Made by a program: the position numbers and the translations under genes. The notes under the pieces are model-generated. The model searched no databases. It was not told the origin of the DNA and saw only the letters and a list, made by a program, of their open reading frames with translations. Shown one piece after another: positions 33,777 to 43,711 of a stretch of 64,000 bases of DNA (position 1 is its first letter; every line of letters starts with the position of its first letter). Where the stretch lies: NCBI GenBank assembly GCA_035628645.1, contig DASPJL010000114.1, positions 1-64,000 on the forward strand. The letters are read 5' to 3'. Source of the stretch: DASPJL01 sp035628645 (GTDB lineage: Bacteria; Bacteroidota; Bacteroidia; Cytophagales; Cyclobacteriaceae).

Positions 33777-35258
33777 TTAAACAAAAACTTTAGAAACATT
33801 TAACATAGACACCTCTTTGGCTTCCAGTAATGAATCACCCATTAAATATTTGTCTACATTACGAGCTGCTTCTCTTCCTTCTGAAATCGCCCAGACTACT
33901 AATGATTGCCCTCTTCTCATATCGCCTGCTGCAAATACTTTGGGAACACTTGTCTGATAATTTGTGGCTTTCACGTTTCCTCTTTCGTCCAGTTCCAGCC
34001 CAAGCTCATTGAGCATTCCGTTATGTTGAGGATGCAAGAAACCCATGGCAAGTAATACCAGTTCACAAGGAAGCTCTTGTTCAGTTCCAGGTATTTCCAC
34101 ATATTTTGGCAATTTCCCAGATTCGGCTTCTGTCCAGCCCATTTGTGCAATTTTAATGGCTTTAAGATTACCATTTCCGTCATTCACAAACTCCTTAGTG
34201 GTTAGAGCCCAATTTCGCTCACATCCCTCTTCGTGGGAAGTAGAAGTTCGAAGAATCATAGGCCAGTTCGGCCAAGGCATATTAATATTTCTTTCTTTAG
34301 GCGGCATAGGCATAAGCTCGATCTGTGATACAGATTTAGCGCCATGTCGGTTAGAAGTACCCACACAGTCAGAACCGGTATCTCCGCCTCCTATTACAAT
34401 TACATTCTTATCAGTAGCCCAAATTTCTTTTTCAACTGAAACAGTTTTTCCGCTAACCCTGGCATTTTGCTGAGTTAAAAAGTCCATTGCGAAATGTACG
34501 CCCTTTAAATCTCTTCCTGGAATAGGTAAATCCCTTGGAATAGTTGAACCGCCGCATAGTACAAGCGCATCAAAGTTTTCCAGAAGATCTTTTACCTTTA
34601 CATTTTCTCCAACATTTGAATTAGTCTTAAAGGTAATCCCTTCTTCTTCCATCACTTTTACCCTTCTTTCTACTACCCATTTCTCCAATTTAAAATCAGG
34701 TATACCGTATCTTAATAATCCTCCTATTTCATCCGATCTTTCAAATACCGTAACCCAATGACCGGCCTTGTTCAATTGGGCAGCAGCAGCCAATCCTGAA
34801 GGGCCAGAACCTATAACAGCTACTTTCTTCCCTGTTCTCTTTGCAGGAACTTTAGGAATTACAAGGCCCTTTTTATAAGCTGTTTCGATAATTGATTTTT
34901 CGATAAATTCGATTGCTACAGGTGGCTTATTTATTCCTAACACGCAAGAAGCTTCACATGGCGCAGGGCAAATTCTTCCCGTAAATTCCGGGAAATTATT
35001 TGTAGAAGAAAGTATCTCATAGGCATACTCCCAATTTTCTTCATATACTGCGTCATTAAATTCAGGAATAATATTTCCTAGCGGACAGCCATTGTGACAA
35101 AAAGGAACACCGCAATCCATGCAACGTGCAGCCTGAGTGGTCATCTTCTTTTCGTCCACCGGAAGTTCTATTTCTTTATAATCCTGGATTCTTACTTTAG
35201 GATCTCTTTTTGGAGGCAGCTCTCTGCCAAACTCCATGAAACCTGTTGGTTTACCCAT
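33777..35258 (-). CDS. gltD: Glutamate synthase small (beta) subunit
   Basis: 493 residues. It takes electrons from NADPH via FAD and passes them through iron-sulfur clusters to the large subunit, which makes glutamate from glutamine and 2-oxoglutarate. The N-terminal cysteine set (CMDCGVPFCHNGCPLGN and CPAPCEASCVLG) binds [4Fe-4S] clusters. FAD- and NADPH-binding GxGxxG motifs are VAVIGSGPSGLAAA and IVIGGGDTGSDC. Its start overlaps the end of gltB by 8 bp, so translation is coupled. Confidence 0.95.
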   Translation of the reverse strand: MGKPTGFMEFGRELPPKRDPKVRIQDYKEIELPVDEKKMTTQAARCMDCGVPFCHNGCPLGNIIPEFNDAVYEENWEYAYEILSSTNNFPEFTGRICPAPCEASCVLGINKPPVAIEFIEKSIIETAYKKGLVIPKVPAKRTGKKVAVIGSGPSGLAAAAQLNKAGHWVTVFERSDEIGGLLRYGIPDFKLEKWVVERRVKVMEEEGITFKTNSNVGENVKVKDLLENFDALVLCGGSTIPRDLPIPGRDLKGVHFAMDFLTQQNARVSGKTVSVEKEIWATDKNVIVIGGGDTGSDCVGTSNRHGAKSVSQIELMPMPPKERNINMPWPNWPMILRTSTSHEEGCERNWALTTKEFVNDGNGNLKAIKIAQMGWTEAESGKLPKYVEIPGTEQELPCELVLLAMGFLHPQHNGMLNELGLELDERGNVKATNYQTSVPKVFAAGDMRRGQSLVVWAISEGREAARNVDKYLMGDSLLEAKEVSMLNVSKVFV

Positions 35259-38200
35259 TGATTGTTACTTTTTCTTGTTCTAAATTCTTTAACTCTTTTC
35301 TTTTTTGTAATACAGCCTTGTAATCTGTAGGCATTACTTTAACAAACTGTTTAAGTGATGCCTCCCAATTTCGAAGAATATAACTGGCAGTTGCGCTACC
35401 AGTATATTTATGATGATTTTCAATGAGAATTCTCAATGCTTCCACATCTTCAGCTTCGATAGGATCAAAACCTATCATTTCTGTATTACATCTTTCCTTA
35501 AATTTCTGTTTGGTATCGTAAACATAAGCCACACCACCGCTCATACCTGCCGCAAAGTTTCTTCCTGTTTCACCAAGAATTACCACAACCCCGCCTGTCA
35601 TATATTCACATCCATGATCACCAACACCTTCCACAACAGCTTTTGCACCGGAGTTTCTTACTGCAAATCTTTCTCCTGCCAACCCTCTTATATAAGCTTC
35701 TCCTGAAGTTGCGCCATAAAATGCCACATTACCAACAATAATATTATCTGAAGGATCAAACTTTGATTTTTTATCAGGATATAAAATTAATTGGCCACCG
35801 GACAGACCTTTTCCAAAATAGTCATTGGCATCTCCTTCCAACTCAAATCTTATTCCCGGAGCCCCAAAAGCGCCAAAACTTTGTCCTGCAGATCCTTTAA
35901 ATTTATAATGAATGGTCCCATCAGGTAATCCTTGACCCATGTATATTTTAGAAATCTCATTGGAAAGCATTGTTCCGACGGCCCTGTTAACATTTTGAAT
36001 TAGAAATTCTCCTGTTACTGGTTCGGCTTTTTCAAGGGCTGATTTAGCTTTTGCTATCAATTCCCAATCCAGCACATCATCAATGCCGTGATCCTGTGTT
36101 TCCTGCTGAAATAGAGGAACATCCAAGCTAATAGGTTCTTTATAAAGAATTGCACTTAAGTCAAGGTTTTTGTATTTCCAGTGTGAATTAGAAACATCTG
36201 CCATTTCAAGCCTGTCTACCTGACCGACCATTTCATTCACTGTTCTGAATCCAAGCTCCGCCATTATTTCCCTCAGCTCCTCAGCGAGGAAAGTAAACAA
36301 ATTAATGACATATTCTGGTTTTCCTGTAAACAATGCCCTTAATTCCTTATTTTGAGTGGCTACCCCTACCGGACAAGTGTTTAAGTGACACTTTCTCATC
36401 ATAATACATCCAGTAGTAACAAGCGCAGCGGTAGCAACGCCCCACTCTTCTGCGCCAAGTAAGGCAGCTATTGCAAGGTCTCTACCTGTTCTGATCTGTC
36501 CATCTACCTGAACTACAATTCTTCCTCTTAATTTATTCTTAACTAAGGTTTGATGCGTTTCGGCCAACCCAAGCTCCCACGGCAATCCTGCATGTCGGAT
36601 AGAACTCAATGGAGAAGCTCCTGTTCCACCGTCGTGGCCAGCGATCAAAACTACATCAGCATGTGCTTTGGCAACACCAGCAGCAACTGTTCCAACACCT
36701 GCTTCTGACACCAGCTTCACACTGATTCGAGCTGCTCTGTTGGCATTTTTCAAGTCGAAAATTAGCTGAGCTAAATCCTCAATCGAATAGATATCGTGAT
36801 GTGGAGGAGGAGAAATTAAACCCACTCCCGGAGTAGAGTGACGCACTCTTCCGATCCAGTCATCCACTTTATGTCCGGGTAATTGTCCACCCTCACCCGG
36901 CTTTGCACCTTGAGCCATTTTTATCTGAAGTTCTTCGGCATTTGTCAGGTAATAACTGGTTACACCAAATCTTCCTGAAGCAACTTGCTTGATGGCTGAT
37001 CTTTCCCAATCTCCATTTTCTTTCTTAAAAAATCTGATTTCATCCTCTCCTCCTTCGCCTGAATTACTCTTTCCACCTATTCTATTCATGGCAATTGCAA
37101 GCGTAGAATGGGCTTCATGGGAAATAGATCCGAAAGACATGGCACCTGTTGCAAATCTTTTAAAGATTGATTCCTTCGATTCAACCTCTTCAATCGGAAT
37201 AGATTTGCCGGGCTTAAATTTCAACATACTTCTAAGTGTGATCGCCTTTGCAGTCTGATCATTCATCAACTTAGTGTATTTCTTAAACAACTGATAGTCG
37301 TTTGTTTTTGTTGAATGTTGAAGTAAATGAATGGTTTGAGGATTAAATAAATGTTGTTCTCCTCTTAATTTCCATTGATATACCCCACCCACTTCAAGCT
37401 TAGAATTTGAAACAGGTTTATCAGGGAAAGCCAAACGATGTTTTACCAACACTTCGTCCGCTATATCATCCATGGTCAATCCACCGATTCTTGATACAGT
37501 TCCCGGGAAAAATTTATTTACGACATCTTTTCCTAAACCAAGTATTTCAAAAATTTGAGCGCCTTGGTAAGACTGCATGGTAGAAATTCCCATTTTAGAG
37601 AAAATCTTTAACAACTCTCCATTTACAGCTTTTATATAATTGTAATGCAATTTGTCTTCAGAAAGCTCAACAGCAAGCATTTTTCGTTTCATCAGATCAT
37701 TGATGGTCTCAAAAGCCAGGTATGGATTTACTCCCGAAGCTCCAAAACCGATCAAAGTAGCAAAGTGATGGGTTTCCCAAACGTCTCCTGCTTCAACCAA
37801 TATACCCACTTTTCCTCTTAATCCTCTCTTTATTAAATGATGGTGAACGGCAGCAGTTGCCAGTAATGAAGGTATTTGGGCATGGCTACTGTCAAAACTT
37901 CTGTCAGAAAGAAGAATGATTGAAAAACCATCTTCTACGGCATCAGCAGCATACTGACAAACCCTGTTTAATGCTTTTTCCAGAGAACCTGGCTGTCCAT
38001 CTGCCTTAAAGTAGATGTGAATGGTCTTGGTTTGGAAATGATGATCATCAATGTATCTGATTTTCTCAAGGTCCTTATTAGTAAGGACAGGTTGAGGCAA
38101 TTCCAATTGTAAACAATGCTTCGGACCTTCTTCCAAGAGGTTTTGAGAACCTCCAACATAAGATACCAAAGACATCACCATTCTTTCCCGAATTGAATCA

Positions 38201-39795
38201 ATCGGAGGGTTAGTAACCTGAGCAAATAATTGTTTAAAATAATTTGCTAAATGCTGACTTTGTTGAGACAGTGTAGCTATCGGTGTATCTTGTCCCATAG
38301 AACCAAGCGCTTCCTTTCCGGTTTCAACCATAGGTGCAAGAATCATCCTAAGGTCTTCTGAAGTATAACCAAACGCCTGCTGACGTTTTAATAGAGTTTT
38401 TTCGTCCGGTTGGTGGAAGGTACTGTGTGGTTCAGGAAGATCTTTCAATTTGATCTTATACTCCTTCAACCAATCTGCATAAGGTTGTCTTGAACAGATA
38501 TCCGCTTTTAATTCTTCATCGCTGATGATCCTTCCTTGTTCAAGATCAGCAACAAACATTTTGCCTGGCTGAAGCCTTCCTTTCATTACGACTTTAGAAG
38601 GATCTACTTCAATAACCCCGGCCTCTGAAGCCATAATAACCACGTCATCATCGGTAACTAAATATCTTGAAGGACGAAGTCCGTTTCTGTCCAACGTAGC
38701 GCCTACAATTTTTCCATCTGTAAACGATATGGAAGCAGGACCATCCCAAGGCTCCATTAAAGCGGCATGATATTCATAAAATGCTCTTTTTACAGGATCC
38801 ATATCTTTGTTACCATCCCAGGCTTCAGGCACCAACATCATCATTACCTGGGGTAAAGAACGGCCACTCAGTACAAGCAATTCAATAACATTATCCAGGT
38901 TGGCAGAGTCTGATTGTCTGATATCACAAATAGGAATAAGCATTTGCATTTCCTCTTTTGTGAAATATTTAGACTCAAACATTGCCTCCTGAGCCTTAAT
39001 CCAGTTCACATTTCCTTTAACAGTATTGATTTCTCCATTGTGGGCGATATACCTGAATGGTTGGGCCAGTTTCCATGAAGGGAACGTATTGGTAGAAAAC
39101 CGTGAATGAACCACAGCTAAGGCTGAAACTACATCTTCATTGGAAAGATCAGGAAAGTAAGGTTTTACCTGACCAGTAGTTAACATTCCTTTATAAGTAA
39201 TGGTTTTATACGATAAAGAACCTATATAAAACTCATTATTTACGCCTTGAACAGATTCATTTATTATTCGTGAAGCGTAGTTTCTTAATATAAATAACTT
39301 TCGTTCAAACTCCTCAGAATCCGTCATGGTATCAGGCCTTTTAATAAAGACTTGCTCCATAACCGGTTCGGATGAACCTGATGTAAAACCAAGGTCACTG
39401 TTATTGGAAGGAACAATCCTATAACCTAACAGTTCAAGGTTAAGTAATTTTGTTTTTCTATTTAAAATGGTCCTGCACTCCTCTCTTACCTTGTCGTCCT
39501 TTGGAAAAAAAACCATTCCAACACCATATTCTTCAAATGGAGGAAGTTTAATACCAATTTTCCTGCATTCATCCACAAAAAATTCGTGTGGTTTTTGAAT
39601 GAGGATCCCAGCTCCGTCACCTGTATTGGTTTCACATCCGCATGCGCCCCTATGATCCATCCTCGTCAACATATGAATAGCATCTTCTACTATCTTATGA
39701 GATTTTCTCCCTTTTAAGTTCGCGATAAAGCCAATTCCACAGGCGTCGTGTTCGAAGCTTGGGTGATACAAACCCAAATTTTCCTGATCTGTCAT
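35251..39795 (-). CDS. gltB: Glutamate synthase large (alpha) subunit
   Basis: 1514 residues, full length. The N-terminal glutaminase domain has C19 after an 18-residue propeptide (DACGIGFIANLKG), which becomes the N-terminal nucleophile after processing. The FMN-binding synthase domain follows; the [3Fe-4S] cluster is at CIMMRKCHLNTCPVG. The C-terminal beta-helix GXGXG domain is visible at GGVVVILGETGRNFAAGMSGG. All key residues are present. It leads the gltBD operon from the promoter at 39852-39881. Confidence 0.97.
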   Translation of the reverse strand: MTDQENLGLYHPSFEHDACGIGFIANLKGRKSHKIVEDAIHMLTRMDHRGACGCETNTGDGAGILIQKPHEFFVDECRKIGIKLPPFEEYGVGMVFFPKDDKVREECRTILNRKTKLLNLELLGYRIVPSNNSDLGFTSGSSEPVMEQVFIKRPDTMTDSEEFERKLFILRNYASRIINESVQGVNNEFYIGSLSYKTITYKGMLTTGQVKPYFPDLSNEDVVSALAVVHSRFSTNTFPSWKLAQPFRYIAHNGEINTVKGNVNWIKAQEAMFESKYFTKEEMQMLIPICDIRQSDSANLDNVIELLVLSGRSLPQVMMMLVPEAWDGNKDMDPVKRAFYEYHAALMEPWDGPASISFTDGKIVGATLDRNGLRPSRYLVTDDDVVIMASEAGVIEVDPSKVVMKGRLQPGKMFVADLEQGRIISDEELKADICSRQPYADWLKEYKIKLKDLPEPHSTFHQPDEKTLLKRQQAFGYTSEDLRMILAPMVETGKEALGSMGQDTPIATLSQQSQHLANYFKQLFAQVTNPPIDSIRERMVMSLVSYVGGSQNLLEEGPKHCLQLELPQPVLTNKDLEKIRYIDDHHFQTKTIHIYFKADGQPGSLEKALNRVCQYAADAVEDGFSIILLSDRSFDSSHAQIPSLLATAAVHHHLIKRGLRGKVGILVEAGDVWETHHFATLIGFGASGVNPYLAFETINDLMKRKMLAVELSEDKLHYNYIKAVNGELLKIFSKMGISTMQSYQGAQIFEILGLGKDVVNKFFPGTVSRIGGLTMDDIADEVLVKHRLAFPDKPVSNSKLEVGGVYQWKLRGEQHLFNPQTIHLLQHSTKTNDYQLFKKYTKLMNDQTAKAITLRSMLKFKPGKSIPIEEVESKESIFKRFATGAMSFGSISHEAHSTLAIAMNRIGGKSNSGEGGEDEIRFFKKENGDWERSAIKQVASGRFGVTSYYLTNAEELQIKMAQGAKPGEGGQLPGHKVDDWIGRVRHSTPGVGLISPPPHHDIYSIEDLAQLIFDLKNANRAARISVKLVSEAGVGTVAAGVAKAHADVVLIAGHDGGTGASPLSSIRHAGLPWELGLAETHQTLVKNKLRGRIVVQVDGQIRTGRDLAIAALLGAEEWGVATAALVTTGCIMMRKCHLNTCPVGVATQNKELRALFTGKPEYVINLFTFLAEELREIMAELGFRTVNEMVGQVDRLEMADVSNSHWKYKNLDLSAILYKEPISLDVPLFQQETQDHGIDDVLDWELIAKAKSALEKAEPVTGEFLIQNVNRAVGTMLSNEISKIYMGQGLPDGTIHYKFKGSAGQSFGAFGAPGIRFELEGDANDYFGKGLSGGQLILYPDKKSKFDPSDNIIVGNVAFYGATSGEAYIRGLAGERFAVRNSGAKAVVEGVGDHGCEYMTGGVVVILGETGRNFAAGMSGGVAYVYDTKQKFKERCNTEMIGFDPIEAEDVEALRILIENHHKYTGSATASYILRNWEASLKQFVKVMPTDYKAVLQKRKELKNLEQEKVTING

Positions 39796-39851
39796 TTACT
39801 TACCCTTTTATTCTTTAATTGAAAAATTAAAAACTGAAATTATGAGATTGC

Positions 39852-39881
39852 CAAAGTAAAAATTTGGTTTGGATAACCAAA
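39852..39881 (-). promoter_or_regulatory. Promoter of gltBD with an overlapping palindrome
   Basis: On the minus strand TTTG (39881-39878), 19 bp, then TACTTTG (39858-39852) resembles the -33/-7 consensus with one base fewer in the -7 spacer. The region between the boxes holds an inverted repeat, TTTGG (39868-39872) ATAA CCAAA (39877-39881), overlapping the -33 element, which would suit a regulator site. The start codon is 57 bp away. Confidence 0.5.
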
Positions 39882-40178
39882 CTGCAAAGATTATTCTACG
39901 TTTTGTTGAATTTAACATAAAAAAAACTTTAGCAAAAAGAGTTTCTCGTAAAATTAAATAAAAGTTAGCAATTTTTAAATACCCTTACTAAAATAAAAAC
40001 AAAAGTCTCACTTTTTTATTAATTCATTTAACAAAGAGGGGTTATAATACAAAGATGGAAATTAATAGATTTTAAAATATAACAAGAAAAAAATTAATTA
40101 TTAGAAATTTTTAAGGTCTAATTACTCCAAAAATTTAAATTTTAAAAAAATGATAAATCGTTGAGCCCCTATTGCTCT
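39882..40178. other. AT-rich spacer between the gltB promoter and the thioesterase gene
   Basis: About 300 bp, rich in homopolymer A and T runs. I see no coding frame, RNA or clear hairpin. It should contain the end signals of the thioesterase transcript. Confidence 0.4.
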
Positions 40179-40733
40179 TTAAAATGTAATTAGAAATTTT
40201 TCATTTTTAAGGCTCTTAAGTTCTTCTTCTATTGTCAGATTAACCTTAGTCTGATTCAGTTCCTTTCGATAAGCTGACTTTAATTGTTTTCTTTTTACAG
40301 CTTCTATAAATCTTCTTAAGTCTTCCCTGTTTTCTAATATCAACCCTGGAACCGGAGTAGGTTTATCGATTGCATTTTTTGCTACCATAGTAAAATAAGA
40401 AGTGTTTGTATGCTTTGTTAAACCGGAAGTTATGTTTTCGGCGATGACCCTAATGCCAACTACTAAAGAAGTATTTCCCACATAATTGACTGAAGCAACC
40501 AAAGAAACGAGGTCTCCTACCTCGACCGGCTGAAGAAATTCAACATTATCTACCGTCACAGTTACACAGTAATTTCCTGCATGTTTAGCTGCACAGGCAT
40601 ATGCCACTTTGTCCATCAAAGAAAGAATTATACCTCCATGTATCTTCCCGCCAAAATTTGCGTAAGAAGGTATCATAAGTTCTGTTATCGTTGTTTTTGA
40701 ATAGCTTACGGGCTTATAGTTTTGTTTTGTCAT
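40179..40733 (-). CDS. Acyl-CoA thioesterase, hotdog fold
   Basis: 184 residues from the ATG at 40731-40733 (a GTG three codons earlier is the longer reading). The hotdog acyl-CoA thioesterase signature is clear in ANFGGKIHGGIILSLMDKVA, with an active-site Asp in the LMDK segment, and the following VTVTVDNVEFLQPVEVGDL. It hydrolyses acyl-CoA thioesters. Homologues are hexameric and cytoplasmic. The chain length preference cannot be read. It has a Lys-rich C-terminal tail of about 40 residues. Confidence 0.85.
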   Translation of the reverse strand: MTKQNYKPVSYSKTTITELMIPSYANFGGKIHGGIILSLMDKVAYACAAKHAGNYCVTVTVDNVEFLQPVEVGDLVSLVASVNYVGNTSLVVGIRVIAENITSGLTKHTNTSYFTMVAKNAIDKPTPVPGLILENREDLRRFIEAVKRKQLKSAYRKELNQTKVNLTIEEELKSLKNEKFLITF

Positions 40734-41139
40734 TGTGATCACATTTGAGTTTATCTTATTCCTTAAAACCGTATTATTACTTATAATAAATTAAAAATTT
40801 GAATAAACAAAACGCTACAAAATAAGTTAACTCAAATAGAGCTGGTTGAGGATTTTGAGTATTAAATTGTATTTATCAGGAACAGTTTTAGGGAGGTTAT
40901 TTGTTTAATATGAATTGGTTAGGGATCAAATTAATGTTTATAATAAAAAATTTTATTCTCTTGACATTAATTGACTATTGACATAATATTGCAAGGTCTA
41001 AAGTTTATTGAACTTCTCCCTTCGAAAAGTTCATATATTTTTGGAATTTCGTTTCTAATTATCTTAATTGAAAATCATTTAAACATCCTGATACAACCGA
41101 CTACTGTTCATGTAGTTATATCCATTAATTATTTAATTT
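40734..41139. other. Leader/promoter region of rho
   Basis: 406 bp ahead of rho. A TAnnTTTG-type word, TATTTTTG, is at 41036-41043, without a TTG at the ideal spacing. Just before it, GAACTT (41010-41015) and AAGTTC (41027-41032) form a 6-bp stem. Direct TTGACA-like words occur at 40961-40985. Rho genes are often self-regulated in their leaders, so this space may matter. Confidence 0.4.
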
Positions 41140-42759
41140 ATGTACAATATTGACGAATTAAATCTAAGACTTTTGTCTGAGCTTAGAGACATTGCCGAGG
41201 AGTTGGGGGTGAAAAATTTTAAAAAACTCGCCAAGAAAGAGCTTATATATAAGATTTTAGATCAGCAAGCCATCACACCAGAAAATTCCCTCCCTGAAAA
41301 AAAACAAATAACAATTCAACAACCAATGCAAGAACCCATCAATAGTGAAAATAAATTTGAACGATCGCCAAGAGTAAGGAGGGAAAATGTAAAAGCTACA
41401 GAAGAAGTTAAAGCGCCTGCCAACGATTTTGAGAGTCCTGAACAAATACTTGAATCATTCAAATTTGATATAGATGAGACCATCAATTCTTTTGAAATAC
41501 CTGCTGGTACCGAAGGTTTAACTTTAAAAAAGGAAGATGGACCGCAAGTGGCAGATTTCAATGGTGGAAATAATCTTCGAAATGAAGGCTCTTTTAACAG
41601 GGATATTAAAGCCAAGAAGCCTAACCTTTATAATGTCCGTGATTTTGACGGGATGATTGAGAATGAAGGCATTCTTGAAATAATGCAGGATGGATATGGG
41701 TTTTTAAGATCTTCGGACTACAACTACCTTGCAAGCCCTGATGATATTTATGTTTCGCCTTCTCAAATCAAATTATTCGGATTAAAAACCGGAGACACCG
41801 TACGAGGGCAAATAAGACCTCCTAAGGAAGGCGAAAAATATTTCGCTTTACTTAGGGTCGAAACCATCAATGGAAAAACAACAGAAGAGATAAGAGACAG
41901 GATTCCTTTTGAGTACCTGACTCCATTGTTTCCTGAAGAAAGATTAAACTTAAGCACAAAGCCTGATCAATACTCTACCAGGATTTTAGATTTATTTGCT
42001 CCGATTGGTAAAGGACAGAGAGGGATGATCGTTGCACAACCAAAAACTGGTAAGACGGTGTTGCTAAAGCAAATCGCAAACGCTATTGCAGAAAATCATC
42101 CGGAAGTATATCTAATGATCCTCTTAATAGATGAAAGACCTGAAGAGGTTACGGATATGGCCAGAAATGTAAAAGCAGAAGTTATAGCTTCTACCTTTGA
42201 TGAACAAGCGGAACGCCATGTAAAGATTGCAAGTATCGTTCTTGAAAAAGCTAAAAGAATGGTGGAAAGCGGCCATGATGTAGTTATACTTCTTGATTCA
42301 ATAACCCGTTTAGCCAGAGCTTATAATACTGTTGTACCTTCATCCGGTAAAATTTTATCTGGAGGTGTGGATGCTAACGCTTTGCACAAACCCAAAAGAT
42401 TCTTTGGAGCGGCAAGAAATGTTGAAAATGGTGGTTCATTAACAATTATAGCTACCGCGCTTATTGAAACTGGATCTAAAATGGATGAGGTTATCTTTGA
42501 AGAATTTAAAGGAACGGGTAACATGGAACTTCAATTGGATAGAAAACTTTCAAATAAGAGGGTTTACCCTGCTATCGATGTTCCTGCATCTGGTACAAGA
42601 AGAGAAGACCTGTTGATGGACAAAGACGAGTTATCAAGAATGTGGATCTTAAGGAAATTTATGAATGATATGACTTCCGTTGAAGCCATGGAATTCCTGC
42701 TTGATAAAATGAAAGGAACAAAGAACAATGAAGAGTTTCTTATATCCATGAATGGATAA
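41140..42759 (+). CDS. rho: Transcription termination factor Rho, with a Bacteroidetes-type N-terminal insertion
   Basis: 539 residues, about 120 longer than E. coli Rho. The N-terminal helical domain (about 1-45) is followed by a polar, acidic insertion (about 45-165), then the cold-shock-like RNA-binding domain (GYGFLRSSDYNYLASPDDIY). The RecA-type motor follows, with P-loop AQPKTGKTVLLKQ, the Walker B LLIDERPEEVTDM segment and the Q/R loops. It is a hexameric RNA helicase that terminates transcription. The insertion is common in this phylum, and its role is not settled. Confidence 0.95.
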   Translation: MYNIDELNLRLLSELRDIAEELGVKNFKKLAKKELIYKILDQQAITPENSLPEKKQITIQQPMQEPINSENKFERSPRVRRENVKATEEVKAPANDFESPEQILESFKFDIDETINSFEIPAGTEGLTLKKEDGPQVADFNGGNNLRNEGSFNRDIKAKKPNLYNVRDFDGMIENEGILEIMQDGYGFLRSSDYNYLASPDDIYVSPSQIKLFGLKTGDTVRGQIRPPKEGEKYFALLRVETINGKTTEEIRDRIPFEYLTPLFPEERLNLSTKPDQYSTRILDLFAPIGKGQRGMIVAQPKTGKTVLLKQIANAIAENHPEVYLMILLIDERPEEVTDMARNVKAEVIASTFDEQAERHVKIASIVLEKAKRMVESGHDVVILLDSITRLARAYNTVVPSSGKILSGGVDANALHKPKRFFGAARNVENGGSLTIIATALIETGSKMDEVIFEEFKGTGNMELQLDRKLSNKRVYPAIDVPASGTRREDLLMDKDELSRMWILRKFMNDMTSVEAMEFLLDKMKGTKNNEEFLISMNG

Positions 42760-42867
42760 AAATGTTAGATTATAAATTTTGAATGTTAAATGACATAACA
42801 AAAGGCGGGAAGTAATTCCTGCCTTTTGTTTATTCATTCAACATTTAATACTCAAAATTTAACATTT
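42760..42867. repeat. AT-rich inverted repeat with nested terminator at a convergent junction (copy 3 of 3)
   Basis: 34-nt arms at 42760-42793 and 42834-42867 match without gaps at 27 of 34 positions. They lie between the ends of rho and the DUF2911 gene; the right arm overlaps the DUF2911 stop codon by two bases. A G+C-richer stem sits in the loop. It is the fullest copy of a family also seen at 8127 and 22559. Confidence 0.75.
42800..42827. terminator. Bidirectional terminator between rho and the DUF2911 gene
   Basis: AAAAGGCGGGAA (42800-42811) pairs over 12 bp (one G-U) with TTCCTGCCTTTT (42816-42827) around a 4-nt loop, with T-rich flanks on both strands. It sits in the centre of the larger inverted repeat. 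Confidence 0.8.
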
Positions 42868-43711
42868 ACTTAGCCTTTTTAGCTTCAGCGATCAATTTTT
42901 CATTCAAAGCTACGTAATCAGGGTTTCCTTGCTCCTTTGCTTTTCCTTTAGAACTTTCAGCCGACGCAATGGCTCCTTTAAAATCCTGAAGTTTATACTG
43001 GATCTTTGCTTTCAAATGTTCTACCCAGTATGCTTTTGGTTCTCCTTTTACCGCTTCATTTACCCATTCCAAAGCTTTTGGAAGGTCTCGGTTGGTTTCA
43101 TAATAATAAGCTGCTGCTTGAAAATAAGGTTTTTTCTCACCCTTCATTGCCTCTTCTATATTTGCCATAATTTCAGAATCAATCTCGGCAGATATGGTAA
43201 AGCTTACGGCTGTTTTTTCCCATACCAATTGGATATCCATTGATGCAGGCTTTACATTAGAAAATAAAATGGTAAAAGTCTCAACATGCTCTGGAATTGA
43301 ACTTGATTTAACCTTAAATCTCATAAAATCAGCATCAGGTTTATAGCCCATTGATCCCCAGGTTTCAAGGTTCTTGCTTAAAATAATCTCCCATTCTGAT
43401 TTACCTGGTCTTGTGAATAAGGCATATTGGCCCGCGGGAACACCTTTCCCGTTAATTTTCACATCATCTCCAAAAGTAATCTTTGTAGAAGAGTTAGCGC
43501 CTGTTCTCCAGATTGTGTCATATTTAACCAAATCACCAAAAATAACCCTTCCCTTGGCACTTGGCCTCGAATAGGTGATAGAAACTTCAGAAAGAGCAAA
43601 CTCTTGTTTAATAGTTTGAGTAGGGCTTGGCGAAGGAAGTTTTAAACCTTGCCCCATCGAAATAGAGGAAATAAATAAAGAAAGTAACAGTAATTGAAAA
43701 TTTTTTTTCAT
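42866..43711 (-). CDS. Exported DUF2911 protein
   Basis: 281 residues. A signal peptide (KNFQLLLLSLFISSISMGQ) is followed by the DUF2911 domain (about 25-170), recognised from SRPSAKGRVIFGDLVKYD and PAGQYALFTRPGKSEWEIIL. The C-terminal third (about 180-281) is a tetratricopeptide-like helical region (AAAYYYETNRDLPKALEWVN). DUF2911 has no known function. It is exported to the periplasm or cell surface and lies alone between rho and the small membrane-protein pair. Confidence 0.85.
   Translation of the reverse strand: MKKNFQLLLLSLFISSISMGQGLKLPSPSPTQTIKQEFALSEVSITYSRPSAKGRVIFGDLVKYDTIWRTGANSSTKITFGDDVKINGKGVPAGQYALFTRPGKSEWEIILSKNLETWGSMGYKPDADFMRFKVKSSSIPEHVETFTILFSNVKPASMDIQLVWEKTAVSFTISAEIDSEIMANIEEAMKGEKKPYFQAAAYYYETNRDLPKALEWVNEAVKGEPKAYWVEHLKAKIQYKLQDFKGAIASAESSKGKAKEQGNPDYVALNEKLIAEAKKAK

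Noticed and set aside
40961..40986. TTGACA-type words resembling a sigma-70 promoter ahead of rho
   Set aside because: Bacteroidetes sigma factors use TTG/TAnnTTTG elements, and the TATAAT-like word is not at the right spacing.
40971..41153. 60-codon frame overlapping the rho start, as a possible leader peptide
   Set aside because: It starts from TTG, overlaps rho by 14 bases in another frame, and has composition of random AT-rich DNA; no control elements support it.
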